Assembly: GCA_021199275.1 (NCBI GenBank)
Contig: JAJQIJ010000001.1
Span: 90,473-154,472, forward strand
Source: Clostridiales bacterium
GTDB lineage: Bacteria; Bacillota; Clostridia; Oscillospirales; Acutalibacteraceae
DNA length: 64,000 nt
Direction: 5' to 3'
The translations under genes were made by a program, and so were the position numbers. Under the pieces are notes generated by a model. The model ran no database searches. It was not told where the DNA came from and saw only the letters and a program-made list of their open reading frames with translations. Below are positions 34,414-43,081 of this stretch, one piece after another; within the stretch, counting starts at the first letter, position 1; each line of letters opens with the position of its first letter.

Positions 34414-34910
34414 CATCTGTAAAAGTAATAATTTCAAACGACCAAAACAAGGTTAAAATACCCGCTGGGATACGCCTGCTGATAAGGCGCTGCTGCCACG
34501 CGGTGCTTGAAATGGAAAATTTTGCCGGCGCTGCCGAAGTTTCTGTCAGATTTGTTGATAATGAAGAAATAAAAAAGCTCAACAGTCAATACAGAAACAT
34601 TGACAGGGAAACAGACGTGCTTTCTTTCCCGCTGTGTGAAAACGGGCAATATGACGTTAATTTGGACACCGGCGCAAAGCTGCTGGGCGACATTGTTATT
34701 TCAGCCGAAAAAGCGTTTGAACAGGCTGAAAGTTACAACCATGCGATTCAGCGTGAAATTGGATTTTTGACTGTGCATTCAATGCTGCATCTGCTTGGAT
34801 ATGACCACGAGGGCGGCGGAATTCAGGAAGTCAGAATGCGCGAAAAGGAAGAAACGGTGCTGACAAAAATAGGCTGGCGGCGAGACAGCAGCTATTATAT
34901 GGGTGACTGA
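34410..34910 (+). CDS. ybeY: Endoribonuclease YbeY
   Basis: A 166-residue metallo-endoribonuclease needed for 16S rRNA 3' processing and ribosome quality control. The zinc site HSMLHLLGYDH (HxxxHxxxxxH) is intact. FRxIDRETDVLSFPL-type sequence (YRNIDRETDVLSFP) is the other family block. The TTG start overlaps the phoH stop, with ACGGAGG upstream. It lies between phoH and era as in most Firmicutes. Confidence 0.94.
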   Translation: MTSVKVIISNDQNKVKIPAGIRLLIRRCCHAVLEMENFAGAAEVSVRFVDNEEIKKLNSQYRNIDRETDVLSFPLCENGQYDVNLDTGAKLLGDIVISAEKAFEQAESYNHAIQREIGFLTVHSMLHLLGYDHEGGGIQEVRMREKEETVLTKIGWRRDSSYYMGD

Positions 34911-34911
34911 A

Positions 34912-35799
34912 ATGCTAAAATCAGCTTTTATTACCATAGCGGGCAAGCCGAATGTCGGCAAATCAACAATACTAAACAGTCTTATAGGCGCTAAAGTTTC
35001 AATAGTGTCGCCAAAACCACAGACCACCAGAACTAAAATTATGGGCATTGTGACTGACGGCGACACACAGCTTGTTTTCACGGACACACCGGGTTTTCAC
35101 AATGCCAAAAACAAGCTGGGGGACCACATGAACACTGCTGTTGGAGACAGCATTTCAGGCACAGACGCAATTTTATTTGTGGTTGAGCCGCAGGGTCAAT
35201 TAAACGAACGTGAAATGAGTCTTATTGAAAAGTTTAGCCATGAAAAAGCGCCTGTGATTCTGGCAATCAATAAAATTGATTTATTAAAAGACAAACGCGA
35301 TTTGCTGCCGCATATTTCATATCTTGCCGGGCTATATGACTTTGCTGCGGTTGTGCCGGTTTCTGCAAAAAAGAACACCGGCATTTCAGAACTGATGTCT
35401 GAAATGAAAAAATTTGCAAGTGAAGACGTGCACTATTTTGACGATGACGCGCTTACAGACCAAAGCGAGCGGGCGCTGGCGGGTGAAATCATAAGAGAAA
35501 AGCTTTTACTTTACACAGACAGGGAAGTGCCGCACGGAATTGCAGTTTCAGTTGAAAAAATGCATGTTCGTGAAAACAGGGAAATTATGGATATTGAAGC
35601 CGTAATTTACTGTGAAAGAAAAACGCACACGTCAATAATAATAGGCTCCGGCGGCGACATGATTAAGCGCATTTCCACCGCCGCCAGGGCGGAAATTGAA
35701 AAATTTTTCGGCATTCAGGTCAATTTGCAGCTTTGGGTTAAGCTTAAAGAAAACTGGCGCAACCGTGAGGGGCTAATTCACAACTTCGGGCTGGATTAA
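34912..35799 (+). CDS. era: GTPase Era
   Basis: 295 residues from the ATG at 34912. The SD GGTGA lies five bases before it, making it better than the track's GTG at 34903. G1 GKPNVGKST, switch TTRTKI, G3 DTPGFH and G4 NKID are all present. The C-terminal KH domain (IIIGSGGDMIKRISTAARAEIE) binds the 3' end of 16S rRNA. It acts in 30S assembly. Coupled to ybeY. Confidence 0.95.
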   Translation: MLKSAFITIAGKPNVGKSTILNSLIGAKVSIVSPKPQTTRTKIMGIVTDGDTQLVFTDTPGFHNAKNKLGDHMNTAVGDSISGTDAILFVVEPQGQLNEREMSLIEKFSHEKAPVILAINKIDLLKDKRDLLPHISYLAGLYDFAAVVPVSAKKNTGISELMSEMKKFASEDVHYFDDDALTDQSERALAGEIIREKLLLYTDREVPHGIAVSVEKMHVRENREIMDIEAVIYCERKTHTSIIIGSGGDMIKRISTAARAEIEKFFGIQVNLQLWVKLKENWRNREGLIHNFGLD

Positions 35800-35853
35800 T
35801 ATGGCACAAATTTTACCGCCGGCATAGGATAAAATATTAACGGCGGTGATAAA

Positions 35854-36024
35854 ATGCCTGATGAAAATTGGCTTAAATTTGAACAAAGCGGCAGTGTTGC
35901 CGATTATCTTATATATAAAAAACATAAGTCAGCGGCAGCCGCCGTGCTTGATGAAAAGGCTGAAAAGCATGCTGGTAACAACAAAAGCGCTTGTAATAAA
36001 AGAACAGTCGGTGGGGGAGAGTGA
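35854..36024 (+). CDS. yqzL: YqzL-like small protein
   Basis: 56 residues, too short for the ORF track. The start MPDENWLKFEQSGSVADYLI, followed by YKKHK, resembles Bacillus YqzL (WNVFSQTGNVDTYLLFKE), and the position between era and recO is the one YqzL has in Firmicutes. The SD GGCGGTGAT lies five bases before the ATG. Its last 55 bases overlap the recO start region in a different frame, so recO is probably translated by coupling. The function of YqzL is unknown. Confidence 0.7.
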   Translation: MPDENWLKFEQSGSVADYLIYKKHKSAAAAVLDEKAEKHAGNNKSACNKRTVGGGE

Positions 36025-36712
36025 CCGTTTAGTTACTCTCCTTACTTCTGATTTGGGAATTATAAAAGCTTTTGTAAAAAGGGCAAAGATTATGAACAGC
36101 CGCTTAAATGCCGCAACGTCGCTTTTCGCATACAGCGACATGGTGCTTTATAAAGGCAAATCGTCTTACAACGTCAATTCGGCAGAGCCAATTGAAATGT
36201 TTTTTGATTTGCGGCGCGACATTGACCGGCTTGCCCTTGCCCAGTACATTGCCGAACTTTCCGGCGAATTGATTGCAGCAGAACAGCCCAATGAAGAGCT
36301 GCTCAGGCTTGTGCTCAATTCGTTTTATCTTTTATGCACGGGTAAAAGGAAAAATATGCAGATTAAAGCCGTGTTTGAAATCAGAGCCTTGGCGCTTACC
36401 GGCTATATGCCGTCTCCCATAGCGTGCGAAGTTTGCGGCACATATGAAACAGACCCCATGTTTTTTGACGCGAAAGAGGGCAAAATATATTGCTGCAACT
36501 GTAAAAGCGGCGCAGCCTGCCGGCTGAGCCTTTCGGCTGTGAAAGCTCTGCGGCTTATTTGCTTTGGCGACAGTGCAAAGGTGTTCAGCTTTACACTGGG
36601 CGACGGCGATTTAGAGCTGCTTTCATATGCGGCAGAGCGCTTTGCTTTAAATATTATAGGGCGCCCGCTTGGCACCCTTGAATTTTACAATTTGGGCAAG
36701 CAGCTGCCTTAA
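35969..36712 (+). CDS. recO: DNA repair protein RecO
   Basis: 247 residues from the ATG at 35969 (MLVTTKALVIKEQSVGESDRLVTLL). The track's first 41 residues are the YqzL gene read in another frame. An N-terminal OB fold is followed by a helical region and a zinc-finger-like CEVCGTYE...CCNCKSG. It loads RecA onto SSB-coated DNA with RecR. An upstream AAAAGG and the overlap with yqzL support coupled translation. Confidence 0.92.
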   Translation: MLVTTKALVIKEQSVGESDRLVTLLTSDLGIIKAFVKRAKIMNSRLNAATSLFAYSDMVLYKGKSSYNVNSAEPIEMFFDLRRDIDRLALAQYIAELSGELIAAEQPNEELLRLVLNSFYLLCTGKRKNMQIKAVFEIRALALTGYMPSPIACEVCGTYETDPMFFDAKEGKIYCCNCKSGAACRLSLSAVKALRLICFGDSAKVFSFTLGDGDLELLSYAAERFALNIIGRPLGTLEFYNLGKQLP

Positions 36713-36755
36713 TGGGGAAAAGCATTGCTTAATTCGGAAAGATATGTGAATTTAT

Positions 36756-39119
36756 ATGAACAAACATTACAAAGCTCTTGAACTTGACAGCGTGCTGAAA
36801 ATGCTTTCGGAATGCGCTGTTTCCAAAGAGGCAAGGCAGAAAGCTTTACAGCTAAAACCCTGCTGCGAAATTGGCAGTGTGCGCGCTTGTCTTGACAAAA
36901 CAGCCTGCGCCTATTCGCTGGCAGTGCGTTATGGGTTTGCCCCTTTTTCAAATATAAATAATGTGCAGCAGTCTCTTCAAAAAGCGGCGGCGGGGGCCAT
37001 GCTTGGGGCTGATGAATTGCTGGAAACAGGCACGCTTTTACGCGCATTCAGAAAGCTTTTAGCATGGTATGCTTCCTGTGCCGAAAAAAGCGGCGAGCTT
37101 GACATTTATTTTGATTCCGTTTACCAAAACAGATATTTTGAAGATAAAATTTTTTCAATAATTCTAAGCAGCGACGAAATTGCAGACAAAGCTTCAGCTG
37201 AGCTTTATGAAATCAGGCGCAAAATCAGGGCAAAAGAAAACGGTGTGCGCGAAAAGCTTGATTCAATGATACATAGCGCATATTACCAGAAATTTTTGCA
37301 GGAAGCAATTGTAACCCAAAGAAACGGCAGGTATGTGCTGCCGGTAAAGGCAGAAAACAGGGGCGAAATAGACGGGCTTGTGCACGACACTTCATCGTCA
37401 GGCGCAACTGTGTTCATAGAGCCCGCGTCAGTTGTTCAGGCAAATAATGAAATCAAGATTTTGCAGGGGCAGGAACGCGATGAAATTCAAAGAATCCTGC
37501 TTGAGCTTTCAGGCGAAGCGGCTTGTTTTGCAGAAAATATAAATATTTCTTATTCGGCAGCGGTGCAGCTTGATTTGATATTTGCAAAGGCCTCTCTTGC
37601 TTTCAAAATGAAAGCGGCAAAGCCGCAGCTTAATGAAGACGGCGTTATTGACCTGAAAAAAGCGCGCCACCCGCTCTTGGAGCCGCAAAAGGTTGTGCCA
37701 ACTGACATATCGCTTGGCACAGGCTTTGACACGCTTGTAATCACGGGGCCGAACACAGGGGGCAAAACGGTTTCGCTAAAAACCTTGGGGCTGCTGACTT
37801 TAATGACGATGTGCGGCATGATGATTCCGGCGCTTGAAAATTCCACGGTCTGCCCGTTTGCCAAAGTACTTGCCGACATTGGCGACGAACAGAGCATTCA
37901 GCAAAACCTTTCAACATTTTCAGCGCATATGGTAAATATAATAGAAATCATAAATGCGTCTGACGAAAACACCCTGATATTGATTGACGAACTCGGCGCC
38001 GGCACAGACCCGGTGGAAGGCGCGGCTCTTGCCGTTTCAATTATAGACACCCTGCGCGCCCGGGGCGCAAAAATTGCCGCCACAACCCATTACACAGAAT
38101 TAAAGGCTTACGCCCTTGAAACACCCGGAATTATGAACGCGTCGTGCGAATTTGACGTCAATACTCTTATGCCGACTTACAAGCTTTTAATGGGCGTGCC
38201 CGGCAAGTCAAACGCTTTTGCTATTTCACTGCGTTTGGGCATGGACAGCAGAATTGTTAAAAATGCAAAAAGCCTTGTAAATTCGCAAAGCCGTTCGTTT
38301 GAAAGTGCGCTTACCCGGCTGGAAGAGGACAGGCGCCGCCTGCAGCAGGAAATAAGCCGCGCCGAAAAGGAAGCCGAAACGGCTGACAAAATGAAACGCG
38401 CCGCCCAGTCTCAAAAAGACAAGATATTAAGCATTGAGGAAACTGAAATCAAACGCGCAAAGCATGAAGCGCAGAAAATAATCAATGAAGCAAAGCGAAA
38501 AAGCAGCGAATTTTTGCTTGAGCTTGACAGGCTGAAAAACGAAGCAACAGCGGCTGACTATGTAAAGCGGGCAAAGCGCAAAATTAAAAATTCCGTTGCC
38601 GGGCTGGAAGACGTTATAAGAGATTCCACAGAAATAAGCGAATGGCCGCAGGACTATAAGCTGCCGCGCAGCCTTCAGGTGGGAGACAGCGTGAATGTCA
38701 GAAATATAGGCAAAGGCGAAGTGGCCGAAGTTAAGGCAGACGGCAGTGTGCTTGTGCAGTGCGGGCTTATGAAAATGCGCGTTGATTCTGGCGAACTTAT
38801 GCTGTTGCCAAAGCAAAAAACGAAAGCGCCAACTCAGGTAAGAGTTGTGCGAACGTCTTCAAAATCAGACGGCAGCGTTAAATCGCAAATTGACCTAAGG
38901 GGAAAAACCGTTGACGAAGCGCTGGGCGAGCTTGACGCGTTTATTTACAGCTGCATTTTGTCTAACATTGAAACAATAAGCATTATACACGGCAAGGGCA
39001 CCGGCGCGCTGAGACAGGGCGTGCATAAAATGCTGCGTACGCACAAAAGCGTTAAAGAATTTCGCCTTGGCGAATACGGAGAGGGCGATTCGGGCATAAC
39101 AATAGCCACGCTTAAATAA
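36756..39119 (+). CDS. mutS2: Endonuclease MutS2
   Basis: 787 residues. The MutS core and clamp lead to the ATPase (TGPNTGGKTVSLKTLG, residues near 330; LIDELGAGTDPVEGAAL). A long coiled coil (about 510-630) and a KOW-like strand region follow. The C-terminal Smr nuclease domain reads QIDLRGKTVDEALGELD and IIHGKGTGALRQGV. It lacks mismatch-recognition domain I, as expected. Roles known for the family are anti-recombination and splitting of collided ribosomes. A good terminator follows. Confidence 0.95.
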   Translation: MNKHYKALELDSVLKMLSECAVSKEARQKALQLKPCCEIGSVRACLDKTACAYSLAVRYGFAPFSNINNVQQSLQKAAAGAMLGADELLETGTLLRAFRKLLAWYASCAEKSGELDIYFDSVYQNRYFEDKIFSIILSSDEIADKASAELYEIRRKIRAKENGVREKLDSMIHSAYYQKFLQEAIVTQRNGRYVLPVKAENRGEIDGLVHDTSSSGATVFIEPASVVQANNEIKILQGQERDEIQRILLELSGEAACFAENINISYSAAVQLDLIFAKASLAFKMKAAKPQLNEDGVIDLKKARHPLLEPQKVVPTDISLGTGFDTLVITGPNTGGKTVSLKTLGLLTLMTMCGMMIPALENSTVCPFAKVLADIGDEQSIQQNLSTFSAHMVNIIEIINASDENTLILIDELGAGTDPVEGAALAVSIIDTLRARGAKIAATTHYTELKAYALETPGIMNASCEFDVNTLMPTYKLLMGVPGKSNAFAISLRLGMDSRIVKNAKSLVNSQSRSFESALTRLEEDRRRLQQEISRAEKEAETADKMKRAAQSQKDKILSIEETEIKRAKHEAQKIINEAKRKSSEFLLELDRLKNEATAADYVKRAKRKIKNSVAGLEDVIRDSTEISEWPQDYKLPRSLQVGDSVNVRNIGKGEVAEVKADGSVLVQCGLMKMRVDSGELMLLPKQKTKAPTQVRVVRTSSKSDGSVKSQIDLRGKTVDEALGELDAFIYSCILSNIETISIIHGKGTGALRQGVHKMLRTHKSVKEFRLGEYGEGDSGITIATLK

Positions 39120-39124
39120 TATAA

Positions 39125-39160
39125 GAGCCGGCTGCATGCAGCGCGGCTCATTTTTTGTTT
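39125..39160 (+). terminator. Terminator after mutS2
   Basis: A GAGCC-GCTGC(at)GCAGC-GGCTC stem followed by ATTTTTTGTTT. Confidence 0.85.
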
Positions 39161-39206
39161 TTGTGCTCAGCATGCTGAAAAATAAAAAACAATATTGAAT
39201 TTTGTC

Positions 39207-39235
39207 TTGACAAGCCGGCGGTTGTTATGTATAAT
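39207..39235 (+). promoter_or_regulatory. Consensus sigma-A promoter for ylxM-ffh
   Basis: TTGACA, a 17-base spacer, then TATAAT, both hexamers perfect consensus. Confidence 0.92.
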
Positions 39236-39296
39236 AGTCAAGCGATGTAAAGACCATGTACTTTACACGCTTTTTGCTGATAAGGGGGTCAGGGCA

Positions 39297-39659
39297 GTGC
39301 CAAAGAATCTTGAAATTTCATATTTGCTTGATTTTTACGGCGACATGCTTACTAAAAAGCAGCAGGATTTCCTTGACCTTTATTATAATAACGACCTTTC
39401 GCTGTCAGAAATAGCAGAAAACGAGGGCATTACGCGCCAAGGTGTGCGCGACGCTGTAAAACGCGCCGAATGCCAGCTTTATGACATGGAAAGCAGGCTT
39501 GGCTTCGCCAAATTTTTCACCGAACTCAAAAAGGGGCTGGGTGAAATTAAGGAATGTGCTGAAATAATTAATGAATATAATCTTTCGCACAGCCTGTCGC
39601 GTGAAATTAACGACAGCGTCAGCAGAATTAAATCGCTTGTTGATTACCTGGGCGAATAG
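39297..39659 (+). CDS. ylxM: YlxM/p13-like SRP-associated regulator
   Basis: 120 residues from the GTG at 39297, eight bases after AAGGGGG. The track's upstream 34 residues overlap the promoter region and are rejected. MLTKKQQDFLDLYYNNDLSLSEIAENEGITRQGVRDAVKR is a helix-turn-helix typical of YlxM. Always beside ffh, it may modulate signal-recognition-particle function or expression. Confidence 0.9.
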   Translation: MPKNLEISYLLDFYGDMLTKKQQDFLDLYYNNDLSLSEIAENEGITRQGVRDAVKRAECQLYDMESRLGFAKFFTELKKGLGEIKECAEIINEYNLSHSLSREINDSVSRIKSLVDYLGE

Positions 39660-39699
39660 CTGCTTCGCCTGCAAAAAATAATTATTCGGGGGTGAGCTT

Positions 39700-41088
39700 T
39701 TGGCTTTTGAGGGGCTTTCCGAAAGGCTTGAAAATTCATTTAAAAAGCTTCGTGCCAAAGGCAAGCTGACTGAAGCGGACGTTAAAGAGGTAATGCGCGA
39801 GGTGCGCCTTGCCCTGCTTGAAGCAGACGTCAATTACAAAGTTGCAAAGGATTTTACAGCCAAAGTAACAGAACGCGCCATAGGCAAAGACGTTATGGAA
39901 TCATTAACGCCGGGGCAAATGGTTGTAAAAATAGTTAATGAAGAGCTGACAGAGCTTATGGGCTCAACCGAAAGCCGGCTTGCCAAATCAAACCACCCGC
40001 CGGTGGTTATAATGATGTGCGGCTTGCAGGGCTCCGGTAAAACAACCCACAGCGCAAAGCTTGCCCTTAAGCTGAAAAACGAAGGCCACCGCCCGCTGCT
40101 TGTTGCTTGCGACGTTTACCGCCCCGCAGCCATTAAACAGTTGCAGGTTGTGGGCGCGCAGGCAGGCGCCGCCGTTTTTGAAATGGGCGCGCAAAACCCG
40201 GTAAAGATTGCCGAAGAGGCTGTAAAATATGCCAAAGACCATGGCTGCGACTATGTGCTTTTAGACACTGCCGGGCGGCTGCATATAGACGAAGAGCTTA
40301 TGCAGGAGCTCAAAAACATTAAAAGTGAAATTCACCCGCATGAAATATTGCTTGTAATTGACGCAATGACAGGGCAGGACGCCGTAAACGTTGCAAAAAG
40401 CTTTAACGACAGCCTGGGCATAGACGGCGTAATTCTTACAAAGCTTGACGGCGACGCAAGGGGCGGCGCAGCGCTTTCGGTGCGCGCCGTTACGGGCAAG
40501 CCAATTAAATTTATAGGCACCGGTGAAAAGCTGGGCGACCTTGAAGCGTTTCACCCCAACAGAATGGCGTCCAGAATTCTCGGCATGGGAGATGTGCTTT
40601 CTCTTATTGAAAAGGCTGAACAAAGCCTTGACGAAAAGAAAGCTGCCGAACTTGAAAAAAAGCTTGCTAAAAACAAGTTTGACCTTGAAGATTTGCTTTC
40701 CCAATTTGAGCAAATTGAAAGAATGGGCAGCTTAAAGGACACAATAAAAATGCTGCCCGGAATAGGCTCAAAAATCAAAGATTCAGACATTGATGAAAAC
40801 GCCATTACAAAGCCGCGGGCAATAATTTACTCAATGACGGCTAAGGAAAGGCAAAAGCCTGAAATAATCAACCCGTCAAGAAAGCGCAGAATTGCCGCAG
40901 GCAGCGGCACAAGCGTGGAAGATGTAAACAGGCTGCTTTCACAATTTAAGCAAATGAAAAAAATGATGGGCAGCTTGACATCAAAGGGCGGCTCAAAAAT
41001 GAATAAAAAAATGCGCCGCATGATGCAGCAAAACCCCGAAATGGCGCAGAAAATGATGGGCGGCGGCAAAAACCCTTTCGGCTTTTAA
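39700..41088 (+). CDS. ffh: Signal recognition particle protein Ffh
   Basis: 462 residues. The TTG start has GGGGGTGAG upstream. The N domain is followed by the G domain (GLQGSGKTTHSAKLA, DTAGRLHID, TKLDGDARGGAALS) and a Met-rich M domain ending RMMQQNPEMAQKMMGGGKNPFGF, which binds signal peptides and SRP RNA. It targets membrane proteins co-translationally with FtsY. It lies 40 bases after ylxM in the same operon. Confidence 0.96.
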   Translation: MAFEGLSERLENSFKKLRAKGKLTEADVKEVMREVRLALLEADVNYKVAKDFTAKVTERAIGKDVMESLTPGQMVVKIVNEELTELMGSTESRLAKSNHPPVVIMMCGLQGSGKTTHSAKLALKLKNEGHRPLLVACDVYRPAAIKQLQVVGAQAGAAVFEMGAQNPVKIAEEAVKYAKDHGCDYVLLDTAGRLHIDEELMQELKNIKSEIHPHEILLVIDAMTGQDAVNVAKSFNDSLGIDGVILTKLDGDARGGAALSVRAVTGKPIKFIGTGEKLGDLEAFHPNRMASRILGMGDVLSLIEKAEQSLDEKKAAELEKKLAKNKFDLEDLLSQFEQIERMGSLKDTIKMLPGIGSKIKDSDIDENAITKPRAIIYSMTAKERQKPEIINPSRKRRIAAGSGTSVEDVNRLLSQFKQMKKMMGSLTSKGGSKMNKKMRRMMQQNPEMAQKMMGGGKNPFGF

Positions 41089-41205
41089 AGCAACTAAAAA
41101 AGCAAAACGCGCCGCATAAAAACGGCATGTCACAATGTTATTAACAGGTTATAACCCGCAGCGGTTAGACTTTGATTAGTAAATAATTTTATGGAGGTAA
41201 ATATA

Positions 41206-41448
41206 ATGGCAGTAAAAATCAGACTTCGCAGAATGGGTGCAAAGAAAGCGCCGTATTACCGTGTGGTAGTTGCAGATTCTCGTTTTCCGCGCGACGGGCG
41301 TTTTATTGAAGAAATCGGCACATATAACACAATGGTTGACCCGGCTGAAATCAAAATTGACGCTGAAAAAGCTAAAAAATGGCTTGCAAACGGCGCACAG
41401 CCCACAGACACTGTTAAAAGCATTCTTAAAAAAGAAGGCATTATGTAA
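41206..41448 (+). CDS. rpsP: 30S ribosomal protein S16
   Basis: 80 residues, [26 protein letters not shown]. The ATG at 41206 follows ATGGAGGTAAATATA. The track's extra MEVNI overlaps this SD. An ordinary S16 located between ffh and khpA as in other Firmicutes. Confidence 0.97.
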   Translation: MAVKIRLRRMGAKKAPYYRVVVADSRFPRDGRFIEEIGTYNTMVDPAEIKIDAEKAKKWLANGAQPTDTVKSILKKEGIM

Positions 41449-41588
41449 TTTTGCAAGTAAGTCCCCGCCTGTCAGGGCGGCGGCCGCCCCAACCGGTGGG
41501 CATGTAAGCTTTCGCCGGTTGCCGGCAGCGCATGCCTTTGGGGTATTAATGGCTAAATGCCATTATTTAATTTAATTGAGGTGTTTTT

Positions 41589-41822
41589 ATGGAAGAACTT
41601 TTAATCAACATGGCGAAAGGCCTTGTTTCAGATAAAGACGCAGTAAGCGTGCAGAAAGACGAGCCAAACGAGCTTGGCGTAACGGTTTACCACCTGCATG
41701 TTGCTGAAGATGACATGGGGCGCGTAATAGGCAAGCAGGGCAGAATTGCAAAGGCAATTCGCGTTGTCATGCGCGCCGCAGCTATGAGAAATGACGTTAA
41801 GATTTCAGTTGAAATTGACTGA
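41589..41822 (+). CDS. khpA: KH-domain RNA-binding protein KhpA
   Basis: 77 residues. The KH motif GRVIGKQGRIAKAIR contains the GxxG loop. It binds RNA, usually with KhpB/EloR, affecting division and elongation. A 140-base spacer after rpsP holds GC-rich hairpins (CCGCC/GGGCGG; GCATG...CATGC) but no gene. Normally rimM-trmD-rplS follow; here the operon ends in terminators and meets convergent genes. Confidence 0.93.
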   Translation: MEELLINMAKGLVSDKDAVSVQKDEPNELGVTVYHLHVAEDDMGRVIGKQGRIAKAIRVVMRAAAMRNDVKISVEID

Positions 41823-41880
41823 CGGCCGCGCCCGGCTGTTAACAGCCGGCGCCCTAAATCGCATGTTTTCAAAAAAAATA

Positions 41881-41908
41881 AGAAAGGCTTTTGAGCCTTT
41901 CTTTTTTT
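41881..41908 (+). terminator. Terminator after khpA
   Basis: An AGAAAGGCT...AGCCTTTCT stem with TTTTTT. A further inverted repeat GCCGGCTGTTAACAGCCGGC-like lies about 40 bases upstream. Confidence 0.85.
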
Positions 41909-41949
41909 CGCAAAAACACCCTGCGATGTTTTCGCAGGGTGTTTTTGCG
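41909..41949. terminator. Second, bidirectional terminator
   Basis: CACCCTGCG/CGCAGGGTG flanked by AAAAA and TTTTT, so it can act on + (khpA) and on - (iolC-like gene). Confidence 0.75.
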
Positions 41950-42018
41950 AATTGTAAGTTCTTTTCGGGCGGCAGCGCCAAACCAAGCGCAGCTTTACCG
42001 GGCAAGTCACATGAAACG

Positions 42019-43035
42019 CTATGCGCGGGCAACCATGTCGCCATAGCGTTCCTTGCTTTCTTTAATAAATTGTTCAACCTGCATTGCAGTCGGCATGGCG
42101 TCTGAACAGCTGTGCGCCGAAATCAAAATTGAAGCAGAGGCAGAGCCGAATTCAAGGCAGTCTATTATTTCCTTGCCGTTGAGCAGGCTGTAAAGGAAAG
42201 ACGAGCCATAGCCGTCTCCGCCGCCAAAGCCTTTTAATTTAACGGCTGGGAATGGCTTGATTGTGTAAAACTTGCCGTCGTTTGTATAAGCCGTTGAGCC
42301 GTCTTTTCCATGCTTGATAACGCATATTGCCGCGCCGAACGACTGCCAGTATTTGGCAGATTCCATGTCGCTGCTTTTTACGCCGACTATTCTTTCGGTT
42401 AAATCAAATTCTTCGCGCGAGCCCATAATTATGTCTGCATTTTGCGCAAGCAGGGTGTAATAAACGGAAACTTCGTCCATTGACTGCCATGTGTATTCGC
42501 GCCAGTCAATGTCAAAAACTATGCGCACATTGTTCTTTTTTGCCAGCATAACGGCCTTTAAACAGGCTTCGCGGCTGGGGCTTTTGGCAAGCGCTGTGCC
42601 GCTTATAACAATGGCTTTGGCAGACGCTATATAATTTTCGTCAACATCTTCGGGGCTCAGGCAAAAGTCGGCAACATTGTCTCTGTACATAAGTATTGAC
42701 GACTCTTCTTTAGAAAGTATTTCAGTGAAAGTAAGCCCTGTGCACTCGCCGTTTTTCGCCCTGGTAACATGGCTTGTGTCAATTCCTTCATTTTCAAAAT
42801 ATTCCGTTACATAGTCGCCGAACTGGTCGTTTGAAACACAGCCCAGAAAACCAACCTTGCAGCCCAGCCGAGCAAGCCCCACGGCAATATTTGCGGGCGA
42901 GCCGCCGACATATTTATTGAAATTGGCTGACTTTGACAGCGGCATATACATGTCAGTCGGGTTGAAATCAATGGCAATTCTGCCCACCGGAATAAAGTCA
43001 ATGGGCTTAGACGAATCAAAGCTGACGTAATTCAT
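42019..43035 (-). CDS. iolC: PfkB-family sugar kinase, IolC-like (5-dehydro-2-deoxygluconokinase)
   Basis: 338 residues. KYVGGSPANIAVGLARLG and LTFTEILSKEESSILMYRDNVADFCL are very close to IolC, which phosphorylates 5-dehydro-2-deoxygluconate in myo-inositol breakdown. ISGTALAKSPSREA is another IolC hallmark. The C-terminal PfkB motif reads GFGGGDGYGSSFLYSL, keeping the catalytic Asp though altered from the usual GAGD. It follows a class II aldolase gene on the same strand by 46 bases. The two would form the kinase and aldolase steps. No other iol genes are in the window. Confidence 0.82.
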   Translation of the reverse strand: MNYVSFDSSKPIDFIPVGRIAIDFNPTDMYMPLSKSANFNKYVGGSPANIAVGLARLGCKVGFLGCVSNDQFGDYVTEYFENEGIDTSHVTRAKNGECTGLTFTEILSKEESSILMYRDNVADFCLSPEDVDENYIASAKAIVISGTALAKSPSREACLKAVMLAKKNNVRIVFDIDWREYTWQSMDEVSVYYTLLAQNADIIMGSREEFDLTERIVGVKSSDMESAKYWQSFGAAICVIKHGKDGSTAYTNDGKFYTIKPFPAVKLKGFGGGDGYGSSFLYSLLNGKEIIDCLEFGSASASILISAHSCSDAMPTAMQVEQFIKESKERYGDMVARA

Positions 43036-43081
43036 AATTATATCCTTTCATATTTGGTTAATTAAGTCAAAGACATGCATA

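Noticed and set aside
41449-41588. GC-rich spacer between rpsP and khpA as a further repeat copy
   Set aside because: A short similarity (gtaagcttt-cg) is not backed by the conserved ends, so it is treated as ordinary hairpin-bearing spacer.
41791-42105. ORFs over the khpA/iolC terminators
   Set aside because: They run through two strong terminators and into iolC on the opposite strand; no SD.
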